The notes under the pieces were generated by a model, which saw only the letters and a program-made list of their open reading frames with translations, was not told where the DNA came from and did no database searches. A stretch of DNA of 64,000 bases from Tannerella forsythia (GTDB lineage Bacteria > Bacteroidota > Bacteroidia > Bacteroidales > Tannerellaceae). How positions within the stretch are numbered: the first letter of the stretch is position 1; every line of letters starts with the position of its first letter. The stretch lies in assembly GCF_001006485.1 (NCBI RefSeq), contig NZ_JUET01000054.1:1-64000 (forward strand), given 5' to 3'. A program made the translations under genes and the position numbers. Below are positions 27,069 to 36,246 of the stretch, one piece after another.

Positions 27069-30000
27069 TTACTTTGCCAGAATAATCATTTTCTTTGCCA
27101 ATGTGGCTTCGGCCGAGCTTCCCGAACGGATCACGGCGCGATAGAGATAAATTCCCGGCCGGAGGCGTGTGCCGTCACTGCTCGTCAAATCCCATGTTAC
27201 GGTATAGGCTTTGAACAAGTCGGACGAACCGATCTCCTGATGCTTCCAATACAGGCGTCCGCTCAGATCGTACACGTAGATGGTTGCGTCGATCTTCGAT
27301 TCGGGGCGATTATGGTACAGGTAGAACGTCACCTTTTCGCGTGCGGGCACGGGGCCGGCCGTCAGACCGGAAAGAAACGGTTTCAGTCCTTTGACGACAT
27401 TGAACGTAAAGGTTTTCGTCGTCGAGTTATTGAAGATATCCCAGATTTTGAATTCAGCCGTATGCTTTCCTTCGGGCAGTGCAGGAATCGGGAATTTGAC
27501 GATCCCTTCACCCTCGCTACCGGCTATATTCGTATAGTAAGCATTCAGGGTATAGCTGAGCGACGGGTTGTTGTCGATCGTCAGCATCACATCATGTCCG
27601 ATGCTGCTGCCGGTGATGTTGATCCCGCTCTTGTCCCATACCTTGGCGACGAACAAAGGCGTTTCATTCGTATCGTGCCCGTCGGTCCAGGTGCTGTCGT
27701 TCAGGTACAACATGCGGATTTCCGGCTTGACGGTATCTCTTTCGGTTGGGTTGGCCGTACCGCCAACCGTGTACTTCAGGAAGGAGCCGTTCGCTTCAAG
27801 AGCATTCGTCTCGTCGAAGGCGTAAAGGCTCATTTTTCCAGGACCGTTTGTATAGGAGATATCGGCAGGCACGATAAACGAAAACGTGAACTTCCCGTTT
27901 TCAACGATCGCATTGCCTTTATAGATCGTATTCGGATAGTCCTTATAGCTGAATTTTTCTCCTTTTCTGTTGTTATCGAGGGTTGTAATTTCTTGCTGGC
28001 TGTCAAGTACCACAGCCGTCATTTGGCCGTTGAAGTTCGTCAGGATGGCACCGTCTGCACCAGTCACTTCTCCGGTTACGGTTACCCGGTCCAACGCTTT
28101 AAAGTTGACCGATGTTTCGGAAACAGGATTCCCGTTGATCTCCTTCACATTCATTTCGTACTCCGGATAGGCGAGCGAAAGGGCCGGGTCACCGATTAAG
28201 ACAAAACAGCGGTTGAAATAGTTCCGATATCCGTTTTTCGTTTCTTTCAGTATATCTCCCAAGGTCATCCGCTTCCCCTTATTTTTCTTAAAAATATTGG
28301 CTACAAGTAATCTGTTGATAGCAAAATTGGGGGTACCAAACGCAACACGCGAAGTGGTAATTAGTGCAATCCCTCCGCTTTTTTCGGTCAGGAAGACATC
28401 CTCGCCGGCCGAGGTCGTTGTGTGATCGAACGGGGTAAAGTCGCATGAAGCAGTAATCCACAATGGTAAATGCGGGTAGGTATATTGCCGGATCATGCTT
28501 TGCGTAATTACGTGCTCGTCGCTTAACGATGCGGCATTGCCGTGCCCCGTATAGTTGATCAGCATCACCCCTTGCCGTTGCAGCTTTTGGATGTTTCTTT
28601 CCACATCGGGGTACGAACCGCTACTGCCCTTACTTGATTTTTTAAAGGCATCGAAAAACAGTTTGTTCGTGATATATTCCGGGTGGTTATCTTCTATGAT
28701 CTGTGTCAGTTGATAGGATTGCTCCATATGATCCTTTGCATACGGCTCATGTTCACTGCTGCTTCCATCATCGGCAATAAAGCAGAGTTGATTTTTCCAA
28801 CTGCCGTAGGCCGGGGTCTCGATGTAACGAACCACTTTATCTACAATGGCTTTTGCCTGATTGACGGTACGTGCCGGAAAACGTCCGATTCCCAGATCGA
28901 CATAGCTTCTACCGATATCGCTCCCGGATCCGTCGCGTAAAAAACCGAAATAGTCGTCGGTAACGTAAGTCTCTTCATCAGGTTTACCGTAATTCCCTCC
29001 CATAATCGACTGTTGGGTCTGGAACGTAAGCAGGAAATTGGTCATATCGATTGACTTCCACGCTGTGGAAAGTTGACGGTTATCGTGTGCTCCGTCGCCA
29101 AAAAGCAACAGATATTTCGGTGCATCGGCTTCCGAGGTGCGTCGGTCGTAAAACATTTTCATAAAGCGCCGGATGGCTGTGGCATCGGGGGTACCGCTTG
29201 AAAATTCGTTGTACACCTGCTCCGGAGTGACGACAGTCACATGGATGCTGTCGCGCTTGCGGCGGTGGGCTGCAGCCAGCCGTTCGGCTTCGGGTACGAA
29301 TGCCGGCGGAGAGAGGATAACCATGTCCGTTTGTGGAAGAGCGTGCAGGTCTTGTGCTGTCACTTCGCCCACCGTTTCGGGTTGGGGAAACGATTTGGAC
29401 AGGTCGACGAGCACGAACTCACGTACGACGGTATGGCTTGCCGGGATGGAGAACGATAACTCGGAGCCGTTGAGAGAGGCTTCCATCCGGGTGATCTTTA
29501 TGCCGTCCGTCACGTCGAACACAACCATATCGGACGTGGCATTCCGGATGACGAACTGCGATGCCTCCTGCCTCGATTGTACATCGCGAAAGAACGTATA
29601 GGCACCGTAGGGCTGCAGTCTCCGTCTGGCTTGCAGACGGATATAGTCCAAAAAGCTCGGTGAGGAAGGTCTGTTATATGATACAGTCACTTTCGGGTTT
29701 TCGCTTTTCTGTCCTTTCCATACGGCTGTTCCCACAAATTCGCATGCTTTCGTATATATATATATACAATCGCTCTGAGGAATTACTCCGTGGAGCAGTT
29801 GCTGTCCGTCGATGGAGAGCGTGACGGTTCCGTCTCCGGTAACCCCTGTATTGGCTACGAAACGAAGGGTGATCTTGCCGTCGTCGCTCGTGATGCCGGG
29901 CATGGAGAACGGAAAATTTTGAGACAGCACACTGGTGAAGCTCTCGCCGAACAGTTCTCGTCCGGAGCCGGTCTGCCCCTCTTTTTGCAGGAACTCGCGG

Positions 30001-30500
30001 TCTATTTCGTGCAGCAGATGTTCGTCGAAGGTCGTTACTTTGCGTAAGGGATTGCCTTGAGAGGGTGTCGTGCTCATGTCGTGCGTTTCCGTTGCGTCGG
30101 TCACGAAGTAGTAGCCGTGCATTGCGTACGGGTTATTTTCGTGAACGAAGAGGGATTTGTGGCTGTCGTAGCTCCACTTTACCGGTCCGCGCCCGTAGAA
30201 TAGGATATAGTCGGTCCCGCGATAGATGGCTGTTGCCGGAACGTCGTCGATGTAAGGTTTAGAAAAATCTTCGTCGAGTATCCAGCCTCCATAGCCATGT
30301 ATCGATACTTTCGACGGATCGGAAAACCCCATGGCCTTCAGGTCTGAATGGGTCAGTTTATAGATGCCGTCGTCACTGACGCGGATTTTCACCCATCGTC
30401 CTTTCGACAGGACGGAACTTGTTGCATACAGGCTTCGGTCTGCCCGTACGAGATTGCAAGCTAATAAGACGGCGCATAAAACAGCGATCGTTTGCCTCAT
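27069..30500 (-). CDS. porU: Type IX secretion system sortase PorU (C25 gingipain-fold peptidase)
   Basis: A 1143-residue protein from MRQTIAVLCAVLLACNLVRA (signal peptide; start 30500 is preferred to an upstream in-frame ATG because it gives a clean leader). A propeptide-like N-terminal half is followed by the C25 caspase-like domain with catalytic His653 (INYTGHGNAASLSDE) and Cys686 (WITASCDFTPFD), close to the position of Cys690 in Porphyromonas gingivalis PorU. A C-terminal region with a FlgD/CTD-like end follows. PorU cleaves the C-terminal signal of T9SS cargo at the outer membrane and attaches the cargo to A-LPS. It ends the rpmH-side gene run. PorV, its usual partner, is not adjacent. 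Confidence 0.93.
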   Translation of the reverse strand: MRQTIAVLCAVLLACNLVRADRSLYATSSVLSKGRWVKIRVSDDGIYKLTHSDLKAMGFSDPSKVSIHGYGGWILDEDFSKPYIDDVPATAIYRGTDYILFYGRGPVKWSYDSHKSLFVHENNPYAMHGYYFVTDATETHDMSTTPSQGNPLRKVTTFDEHLLHEIDREFLQKEGQTGSGRELFGESFTSVLSQNFPFSMPGITSDDGKITLRFVANTGVTGDGTVTLSIDGQQLLHGVIPQSDCIYIYTKACEFVGTAVWKGQKSENPKVTVSYNRPSSPSFLDYIRLQARRRLQPYGAYTFFRDVQSRQEASQFVIRNATSDMVVFDVTDGIKITRMEASLNGSELSFSIPASHTVVREFVLVDLSKSFPQPETVGEVTAQDLHALPQTDMVILSPPAFVPEAERLAAAHRRKRDSIHVTVVTPEQVYNEFSSGTPDATAIRRFMKMFYDRRTSEADAPKYLLLFGDGAHDNRQLSTAWKSIDMTNFLLTFQTQQSIMGGNYGKPDEETYVTDDYFGFLRDGSGSDIGRSYVDLGIGRFPARTVNQAKAIVDKVVRYIETPAYGSWKNQLCFIADDGSSSEHEPYAKDHMEQSYQLTQIIEDNHPEYITNKLFFDAFKKSSKGSSGSYPDVERNIQKLQRQGVMLINYTGHGNAASLSDEHVITQSMIRQYTYPHLPLWITASCDFTPFDHTTTSAGEDVFLTEKSGGIALITTSRVAFGTPNFAINRLLVANIFKKNKGKRMTLGDILKETKNGYRNYFNRCFVLIGDPALSLAYPEYEMNVKEINGNPVSETSVNFKALDRVTVTGEVTGADGAILTNFNGQMTAVVLDSQQEITTLDNNRKGEKFSYKDYPNTIYKGNAIVENGKFTFSFIVPADISYTNGPGKMSLYAFDETNALEANGSFLKYTVGGTANPTERDTVKPEIRMLYLNDSTWTDGHDTNETPLFVAKVWDKSGINITGSSIGHDVMLTIDNNPSLSYTLNAYYTNIAGSEGEGIVKFPIPALPEGKHTAEFKIWDIFNNSTTKTFTFNVVKGLKPFLSGLTAGPVPAREKVTFYLYHNRPESKIDATIYVYDLSGRLYWKHQEIGSSDLFKAYTVTWDLTSSDGTRLRPGIYLYRAVIRSGSSAEATLAKKMIILAK

Positions 30501-30519
30501 ACTTTTTTCTTCCTTGTTT

Positions 30520-31131
30520 TTAACGTACATAAAAGTCGAGTACCTTCCGGTTCTCGAGGAAGCCTTCCAGATGGTCTCCGATCCGTACCGGCCCGACCCC
30601 GGCGGGGGTGCCCGTATAGATCAGATCGCCCATGCGCAGGGTAAAAAAGCGACTTACATACGCTACGATCCGGGGGATCGAAAAAAGCATGCTGCACGTG
30701 TTGGCTTGCTGAACCGTTTGTCCGTTCTTGTCGAGTCGGAAAGCCAGTTGCTGAATGTCGCCCAGTGTGTTGAGTGGGACGAATTCACCGACCGCCGCCG
30801 AATGGTCGAAGGCTTTGCTAAGCTCCCACGGCAACCCTTTGTCGCGCAGTTCCCGTTGCCGGTCGCGTGCAGTAAAGTCGATACCTACCGTCACCTCGTC
30901 GTAGTAGCGCGGAGCAAACCGTTCGTCGATATTTTTACCCAGCCGGCAGATTTTTATGACGATTTCCGTCTCGTAATGGACTTCGTCCGAGAAGTCCGGG
31001 ATGAAGAACGGCTTTCCGTCTTTCAGCACCGAGTCGGCTTTCATAAAAATCACAGGCTCCGATAAATCTAACGAATGATGCAGTTCTTTATTGTGGGTGG
31101 CATAATTCATCCCGACGGCAAAAATTTTCAT
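30520..31131 (-). CDS. Fumarylacetoacetate hydrolase family protein
   Basis: A 203-residue FAH-fold protein. The metal site is visible as the ExE pair in HYETEIVIKI (near residue 55) and Asp in VGIDFTARDRQ (near 85). The C-terminal GDLIYTGTPAGVGPVRIGD loop is characteristic of the YcgM/FahD-like acylpyruvase or oxaloacetate-decarboxylase group. It would hydrolyse or decarboxylate a small 2-oxo/dioxo acid in the cytosol; the exact substrate is unknown. It lies 4 nt downstream of rex and 19 nt upstream of porU, so it is probably in the same transcript. Confidence 0.87.
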   Translation of the reverse strand: MKIFAVGMNYATHNKELHHSLDLSEPVIFMKADSVLKDGKPFFIPDFSDEVHYETEIVIKICRLGKNIDERFAPRYYDEVTVGIDFTARDRQRELRDKGLPWELSKAFDHSAAVGEFVPLNTLGDIQQLAFRLDKNGQTVQQANTCSMLFSIPRIVAYVSRFFTLRMGDLIYTGTPAGVGPVRIGDHLEGFLENRKVLDFYVR

Positions 31132-31135
31132 CTGT

Positions 31136-31804
31136 TCAGGGGATAATTGAATTCAGGCGGTTAAACATTACTGCCAAATGTGCGTAAATCGAAGTGTTTT
31201 GTACGACGACGTTTTCCGGCACACGGATTCGGAACGGGGTGAAATTCCACAAGGCGCGGATGCCTCCGGTCAGGATACGGTCTGTAACTTGCTGCGCTAC
31301 CTCGACGGGTACCGTGATGATGGCAATCGTGGCGTCATATTCTTTCTGTTTAGCCTCAAAATCATCGATATGGAATACGGGAATTCCATCGATGGACGTT
31401 CCGACGACTTTGGAACGCACGTCGAAGCCGGCTACGATATCCATCCCGTACTGATTGAGCCCCGAGTCGCGCATCAGAGCAGCCCCAAGGCGTCCGACAC
31501 CGAAGAGAAAGGCCTTATGCTGGCGCGTAAAACCGAGGAAGTTTTCGAGAATATCGATTAGCGCATCGATTTCGTATCCCACACGCGTCTTCCCCGAAAT
31601 ATTCACAAATGAGAGGTCTTTGGCTACTTGACTGGGGTCGACGCCGATCTCCTTCCCGATCTGGGTCGATGAAACGGACACTTCGCCACAGCCTCTCAGC
31701 AGCTTGAGAAATGCGAGATACCACGGTAACCTGCGTAACGTCGGTTCCGGCACTCTTCCGGTAGGTTTCTGTTCGCCGCCTGTCATTCCTGTTTGTATTC
31801 CCAA
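31136..31804 (-). CDS. rex: Redox-sensing transcriptional repressor Rex
   Basis: A protein of 216-222 residues. The N-terminal winged helix (LRRLPWYLAFLKLLRGCG, then SSTQIGKEIGVDPSQVAKDLSF) and the Rossmann NAD(H) site GVGRLGAAL are both diagnostic. Rex represses fermentative and respiratory genes when the NADH/NAD+ ratio is low. Start is either at 31804 or at the internal Met (MTGGEQKPTG, 31786), where the overlap with the upstream acyltransferase stop falls to 4 nt; the latter is slightly preferred. Confidence 0.92.
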   Translation of the reverse strand: MGIQTGMTGGEQKPTGRVPEPTLRRLPWYLAFLKLLRGCGEVSVSSTQIGKEIGVDPSQVAKDLSFVNISGKTRVGYEIDALIDILENFLGFTRQHKAFLFGVGRLGAALMRDSGLNQYGMDIVAGFDVRSKVVGTSIDGIPVFHIDDFEAKQKEYDATIAIITVPVEVAQQVTDRILTGGIRALWNFTPFRIRVPENVVVQNTSIYAHLAVMFNRLNSIIP

Positions 31805-32949
31805 TGGTTTTTGAGCGGGTTGGAGTACATTTCGAGCATCTTGGTGCGCAGAAACGTTTCGTCTTTATCCGGAAGATCGATTTTGTTCAGTTGCTGTTGC
31901 AAGTATGCTTCGAAGCGCATTTTATCGCGCCGGTCGTAATGACTTCGAAAGCGCATGGTTCGGTACAGCATATCGTAAGCCACATGGTTGCAGGGATAAA
32001 AGCGGTAGTGGGCATAGATGTCGCAGTCGATGGCGTGTGCAACTTTGGCAATCAACTCGTTGCGTCCCATGTCACGATCGAGGTTCTTCAGCGTATCGTT
32101 CAACGGTGTACCGATGGTGAAATGTACGCGTCCTTTGTCTCCCAAAATACCGGTTTCCATGTTCAGCAAGTCGTCGCGTTTGCTTTTTACATAGTCCGGA
32201 CGGTCTCGTTTCAACTGAAATTCCTGCGCTTTGAGGTAATCGCACGGGTCATACTCGTACGAGATGGCGATGGGTACAATGTTCAGCGCCATGAGATTCG
32301 TCAGCAGGTCATCCCTTTCACCAGCCATGCAGAGCATCTTTAGGACGCTGCTTTGGGTGCGGTCGTCCGAGTCTTTGGCTCGTCCTTCGCGTTGTGCGAT
32401 CCAAATGGATTCTTTTGTGACTTCGAGGGTATGGCGGATATAGGCGGATAATTTCCGGCTGTCTTCGAGTACTTGACGCACCGGTACATTCCGTTTGACG
32501 ATGAAGCTGTTGTTCAGACGTACGACGGTGTCGATCCACGGATGAATAAGCAGGTTGTCTCCGATGGCGATTTGTGTCATGTCATATCCGATTTCGTAGA
32601 GTAATCCATTGAGGAAGGCTGCGTCGAGTACGATGTCGCGGTGATTGGAGATAAAGGTGCACGGAGTTTGTTGAGTCAACCGGCTTCGTCCCGAGATGGT
32701 CAATGAGAAGGTACTGAGTCGGGCTACATCCATCACGACCTTGTAGCCGATCGCAGATTTGAATTGCGCTTTCGTTTTGCATGATCGCATTGCGGCCACG
32801 AATGCCTCCCAGTCCAACTCAGGTTTGATGAAACGTAACGCACGCTGCAATCCTTCGGACGATACCAGCGTTTCGATCGCTTGTTCCACTTCGTTATCAT
32901 TCAGCGGGCGTATATCGTCAAAATTATACGAGTGTTCTTTTTTGTCCAT
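31783..32949 (-). CDS. PlsC/PlsB-like acyltransferase
   Basis: A 388-residue protein from MDKKEHSYNFDDIRP (32949; a further Met lies 18 nt upstream). The acyltransferase core has the His-Asp motif in FISNHRDIVLD (about residue 105), a NNSFIVKRNVPVR acceptor block and IWIAQREGRAKDSDD, a variant of the FPEGTRS motif seen in glycerol-acyltransferase relatives. It probably acylates a lysophospholipid or another lipid at the inner membrane. It lies between ddl and rex in the same-strand run, overlapping rex slightly. Confidence 0.85.
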   Translation of the reverse strand: MDKKEHSYNFDDIRPLNDNEVEQAIETLVSSEGLQRALRFIKPELDWEAFVAAMRSCKTKAQFKSAIGYKVVMDVARLSTFSLTISGRSRLTQQTPCTFISNHRDIVLDAAFLNGLLYEIGYDMTQIAIGDNLLIHPWIDTVVRLNNSFIVKRNVPVRQVLEDSRKLSAYIRHTLEVTKESIWIAQREGRAKDSDDRTQSSVLKMLCMAGERDDLLTNLMALNIVPIAISYEYDPCDYLKAQEFQLKRDRPDYVKSKRDDLLNMETGILGDKGRVHFTIGTPLNDTLKNLDRDMGRNELIAKVAHAIDCDIYAHYRFYPCNHVAYDMLYRTMRFRSHYDRRDKMRFEAYLQQQLNKIDLPDKDETFLRTKMLEMYSNPLKNHWEYKQE

Positions 32950-32988
32950 GTTTTTTCCGAGATTCACAGTAAACTTACAACTAAAATG

Positions 32989-33999
32989 CTACAACGATTG
33001 TTCAAATCCTCTTTTTGTTATTTGTTTTAATTCGTTCTCGATGATTTCGGTCGTCACGTCGGTCATGTTTAGCCCGGCAGCGCGTACTTGCTGAGGAATA
33101 AAGCTGGTAGATGTCATTCCGGGAGTAGTATTGATTTCGAGCATGACGGGTTTTCCGTCCGAGGGAATGATAAAATCCACACGGATGACGCCTTTTGCTC
33201 CGACGAGGTCATAGATTCGCAAGGTCTCTTTGCGGATAGAATCGGCAACCTCGTCGGGGATACGTGCGGGTGTGATCTCCTGCACTTCGCCGTTGTATTT
33301 GGCTCCGTAATCAAAAAAATCGTTGTCTGTAACGACTTCAGTCAGAGGAAAAACAATTTCTTTTTCGGCTGTTTGATAACATCCGCAAGTCACCTCGATG
33401 CCTGGTACAAAGCGTTCGATAATGACCTCGTCCGCTTCGTCGAAAGCTTCGTGAATGGCACTCTGCATTCGTCCGGGCTCTTTGACTTTGGTCGTGCCGA
33501 GGCTGCTTCCGCCCTCATTCGGCTTTACAAAGACCGGCAGTCCGAGTTGTGCCACAATGGTTTCGGTCGGCAAGGTTTGTCCGCGGCGGATTCGAAGAGC
33601 ATCGGGCACCCTCACCTCCTGTCCTTTCAGAAACTGCGTACACGTATATTTGTTGAATGTCAGTGCACTGGCCAGTGTCCCGCACGAAGAGTAGGGGATT
33701 TGCAGCATATCGAAATAGCCTTGCAGACGTCCGTCTTCGCCGGGTGTACCATGCACTGTGATATAGGCAAAGTCGAAGGTTACGGTCTGACCGTTATAGC
33801 TAAAACTGAAGTTGTTGCGGTCGATCGGTTGCATAGAGCCATCCGGGAGTCTGACACTCCACTCGTTGCGTGTCAAGAGTACGTGATACACATCGTATTT
33901 TGTTCGATCGATGAATCGATCCAACCCCTGGGCGCTTCTGAGCGAAACGTCGTATTCGCGGGAATAGCCTCCGGCTACGATGGCAATAATCTTCTTCAT
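32989..33999 (-). CDS. ddl: D-alanine--D-alanine ligase
   Basis: A 336-residue ATP-grasp ligase. Family text includes VAGGYSREYDVSLRSA (substrate site), HGTPGEDGRLQGYFDMLQIPYSSCG, KPNEGGSSLGTTKV, FVPGIEVTCGC and the metal-binding EINTTPGMTSTSFIPQ near the end. It forms the D-Ala-D-Ala dipeptide for peptidoglycan precursors. It is 17 nt downstream of the pseudouridine synthase gene. Confidence 0.96.
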   Translation of the reverse strand: MKKIIAIVAGGYSREYDVSLRSAQGLDRFIDRTKYDVYHVLLTRNEWSVRLPDGSMQPIDRNNFSFSYNGQTVTFDFAYITVHGTPGEDGRLQGYFDMLQIPYSSCGTLASALTFNKYTCTQFLKGQEVRVPDALRIRRGQTLPTETIVAQLGLPVFVKPNEGGSSLGTTKVKEPGRMQSAIHEAFDEADEVIIERFVPGIEVTCGCYQTAEKEIVFPLTEVVTDNDFFDYGAKYNGEVQEITPARIPDEVADSIRKETLRIYDLVGAKGVIRVDFIIPSDGKPVMLEINTTPGMTSTSFIPQQVRAAGLNMTDVTTEIIENELKQITKRGFEQSL

Positions 34000-34016
34000 G
34001 TTCTACAATTCTTTCT

Positions 34017-35105
34017 TTATCCGTAAGTTGAGCTGTAAATTCTCCATTTCTCCGTCAATTGCCGCATATCGTCTGGTAGCTCGGCCTTGAAAAACATCTC
34101 TTTTCCTGTTGAGGGGTGTATGAATCCGAGTGTTTGAGCGTGCAGCGCCTGACGCGGGCAAACGGCAAAACAGTTTTGAATAAACTGTTTGTATCGCGAG
34201 AAAGGTTGTCCTTTTAATATCTGGTCTCCACCGTAACGCGCGTCGTTGAACACCGGATAGCCGAGATGTTTCATGTGCACGCGTATCTGGTGAGTACGTC
34301 CTGTTTCGAGTCGGCATTCCACCAGACTGACGTAGCCTAACCGTTCGAGTACGCGATAGTGTGTGACAGCCGGCTTACCCTGTTCGCCGTCGGCGAAGAC
34401 GCACATCTTCAGTCGGTCGCGTACATCACGACCGATATTTCCTTCGATGCGTCCTTCGTCTTCTTTCAGGATACCCCATGTGAGAGCGACATAGTTACGT
34501 TGGGTCGTTTTGTTGAAAAACTGTCGTCCGAGGTCGGTCTTGGCTTCCGGTTTTTTGGCGATGACTAACAGTCCGGAGGTATCTTTATCGATGCGATGTA
34601 CAAGTCCTAACCGCGGATCGGACGGGTCGTAGTATGGATGGTCTTTGAAATGAAAAGCCAGCGCATTCACGAGCGTACCCGTATAGTTCCCGTGTCCGGG
34701 ATGTACCACTAATCCGGCGGGTTTATTAATGATGAGCAAGTCTTCGTCTTCATAGACGATATCGAGCGGAATATCTTCCGGTACGATTTCCGTTTCATGG
34801 CGCGGATACGCCATGACGATAGAGATGACGTCGGAAGGCTTGACACGGTAATTGCTTTTGACGGGTTGTCCGTCGATGAGGATACATCCGGCTTCGGCGG
34901 CTTGCTGGATGCGGTTGCGGCTCGTATGTGGCAGACGGTCGGTCAGAAACTTGTCGATGCGGATCGGTGTCTGCTTTTTATCGGCCGTAAAACGGAAATG
35001 TTCGTATGTCTGTGATCTTTCGAACTCGTCTTCGGATTCAAAAAACGCATCTGCCTGTTCGTCGTCCGGCATTTCCCAATCGTCCATCTTAAAACTTAAA
35101 ACCAT
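34017..35105 (-). CDS. rluD: RluA/RluD-family 23S rRNA pseudouridine synthase
   Basis: A 362-residue protein with an N-terminal S4 RNA-binding domain (about residues 48-100, PIRIDKFLTDRLPHTSRNRIQQAAEAG). The catalytic domain contains HRIDKDTSGLLVIAK with the nucleophilic Asp, and RTHQIRVHMKHLGYPVFND. RluD modifies uridines of 23S rRNA helix 69. Assignment to RluD rather than RluA/RluC rests on the S4 domain and length. Its start overlaps the stop of the PASTA gene by 10 nt. Confidence 0.9.
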   Translation of the reverse strand: MVLSFKMDDWEMPDDEQADAFFESEDEFERSQTYEHFRFTADKKQTPIRIDKFLTDRLPHTSRNRIQQAAEAGCILIDGQPVKSNYRVKPSDVISIVMAYPRHETEIVPEDIPLDIVYEDEDLLIINKPAGLVVHPGHGNYTGTLVNALAFHFKDHPYYDPSDPRLGLVHRIDKDTSGLLVIAKKPEAKTDLGRQFFNKTTQRNYVALTWGILKEDEGRIEGNIGRDVRDRLKMCVFADGEQGKPAVTHYRVLERLGYVSLVECRLETGRTHQIRVHMKHLGYPVFNDARYGGDQILKGQPFSRYKQFIQNCFAVCPRQALHAQTLGFIHPSTGKEMFFKAELPDDMRQLTEKWRIYSSTYG

Positions 35106-35764
35106 TTTTCGTTTTCCGACGGTGAAGACGTTGTTTCTTCCGTATGGGGACGCGAAGATTCCGGGGACGTATCGATCGAATCGCCCGATGCTGCATCGGG
35201 AGCTGAGCCTCCATCACTTACTTTCAGTACCAGCCGGGCAGCGACAGGCACTCGTTCGCCGGGTTTGAGAAGATGGCCTCGCAGTTCGATGCCGAGCGCC
35301 AAGTCACGATAGCGACCGGGCACGTACAAGATTTCAATGGAGGTGAATCCTTTCGATTGTAACAAGGCATAAGCTTGACGGAAAGAGAGGTCGGCAACAT
35401 CGGGAACAGATGCCGTTTGAGCTGTTCGGGCATTCAACGTCACGAAAATGATACGCCCCTCTTTCACTTTCGATCCGGCACCGGGCACCATCTCGTAGAT
35501 AGCGCCCGGCGGAACGTCTTTCGTATAGACAGAGTCGATCACCGTATAGCGCAAATCGTTGTTCTCAAAAAACGTCGTTGCCTCTTCAAGTGGTAAACCT
35601 TTTACATCCGGTACGATGATCGCCTGATTGTGAAGCGTATACCCCTTTAATGCTTGTAACGTAAGAGCTGAGAGAAGGCAAAGCACTCCCCCGATTAAAA
35701 GCACATGCAGAATGATCGGGATGCGCATGAACTGTTCGCGTATGTTCTTGAAATCTATTTGCAT
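35096..35764 (-). CDS. PASTA domain-containing membrane protein
   Basis: A 222-residue protein from MQIDFKNIREQFMRIPII (35764); the open frame upstream runs toward rpmH without family sequence. A single transmembrane helix (residues 16-38) is followed by two periplasmic PASTA domains (about 50-112 and 118-185), marked by VPDVKGLPLEEA and VPDVADLSFRQA, and a Ser/Thr-rich tail. PASTA domains bind peptidoglycan fragments. In Bacteroidetes these proteins lack the kinase part, and their role in the cell envelope is not settled. Position before rluD and ddl supports an envelope role. Confidence 0.88.
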   Translation of the reverse strand: MQIDFKNIREQFMRIPIILHVLLIGGVLCLLSALTLQALKGYTLHNQAIIVPDVKGLPLEEATTFFENNDLRYTVIDSVYTKDVPPGAIYEMVPGAGSKVKEGRIIFVTLNARTAQTASVPDVADLSFRQAYALLQSKGFTSIEILYVPGRYRDLALGIELRGHLLKPGERVPVAARLVLKVSDGGSAPDAASGDSIDTSPESSRPHTEETTSSPSENEKWF

Positions 35765-35875
35765 CTTGGCAGGCAAAAGTAGGCAAAAACGAGCATATGC
35801 ACAAAAAAAGAAAGTAAAAGTTTCGTCTCGGAAACTTTTACCTTCTCTGGTCAATGCGTTTAAACGAATCGTTTA

Positions 35876-36031
35876 TCAAAATTTCGGATATTCGTCCGAT
35901 ACAGTCAGTCTTTTCCGCCCTTTAGCCCGACGCGAAGCCAACACACGGCGTCCGTTAGCCGTCGACATTCTTAGGCGAAATCCGTGCTTATTCTTTCTCT
36001 TACGGTTCGAAGGTTGAAATGTTCTTTTCAT
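35876..36031 (-). CDS. rpmH: 50S ribosomal protein bL34
   Basis: A 51-residue basic protein, [20 protein letters not shown] followed by [20 protein letters not shown] and a short tail ending DEYPKF. This is a full bL34 match with the Bacteroidetes-type C-terminal extension. It has a good promoter at 36072-36103 and no gene immediately before it on the strand; a PASTA gene follows after 111 nt. Confidence 0.97.
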   Translation of the reverse strand: MKRTFQPSNRKRKNKHGFRLRMSTANGRRVLASRRAKGRKRLTVSDEYPKF

Positions 36032-36071
36032 CTTATTATCTTGTTTTTATTATTAGTCGTGAATCGGGCTG

Positions 36072-36103
36072 CAAAGATAAACGCTTTTTTTTATCAAAGC
36101 AAA
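36072..36103 (-). promoter_or_regulatory. Promoter for rpmH
   Basis: On the minus strand TTTG (36100-36103), a 20-nt spacer, then TATCTTTG (36072-36079): an excellent fit to the Bacteroidetes consensus. Confidence 0.8.
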
Positions 36104-36172
36104 TAGTCTAACGCTTTTTTTCTATCTATTCCATTTTATTCTTTTCCGATGGTCAAGGTATGGAAGCAAAAA

Positions 36173-36203
36173 TTTGAACATTTCGGAAAATCGCCTACCT
36201 TTG
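36173..36203 (+). promoter_or_regulatory. Promoter for the lysyl-endopeptidase-like gene
   Basis: TTTG at 36173-36176, a 19-nt spacer, and TACCTTTG at 36196-36203, 43 nt before the ATG. Confidence 0.78.
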
Positions 36204-36246
36204 TGCGCTTGAAAAAATATAACCGTTTACTTTTCAATTGAAATAG

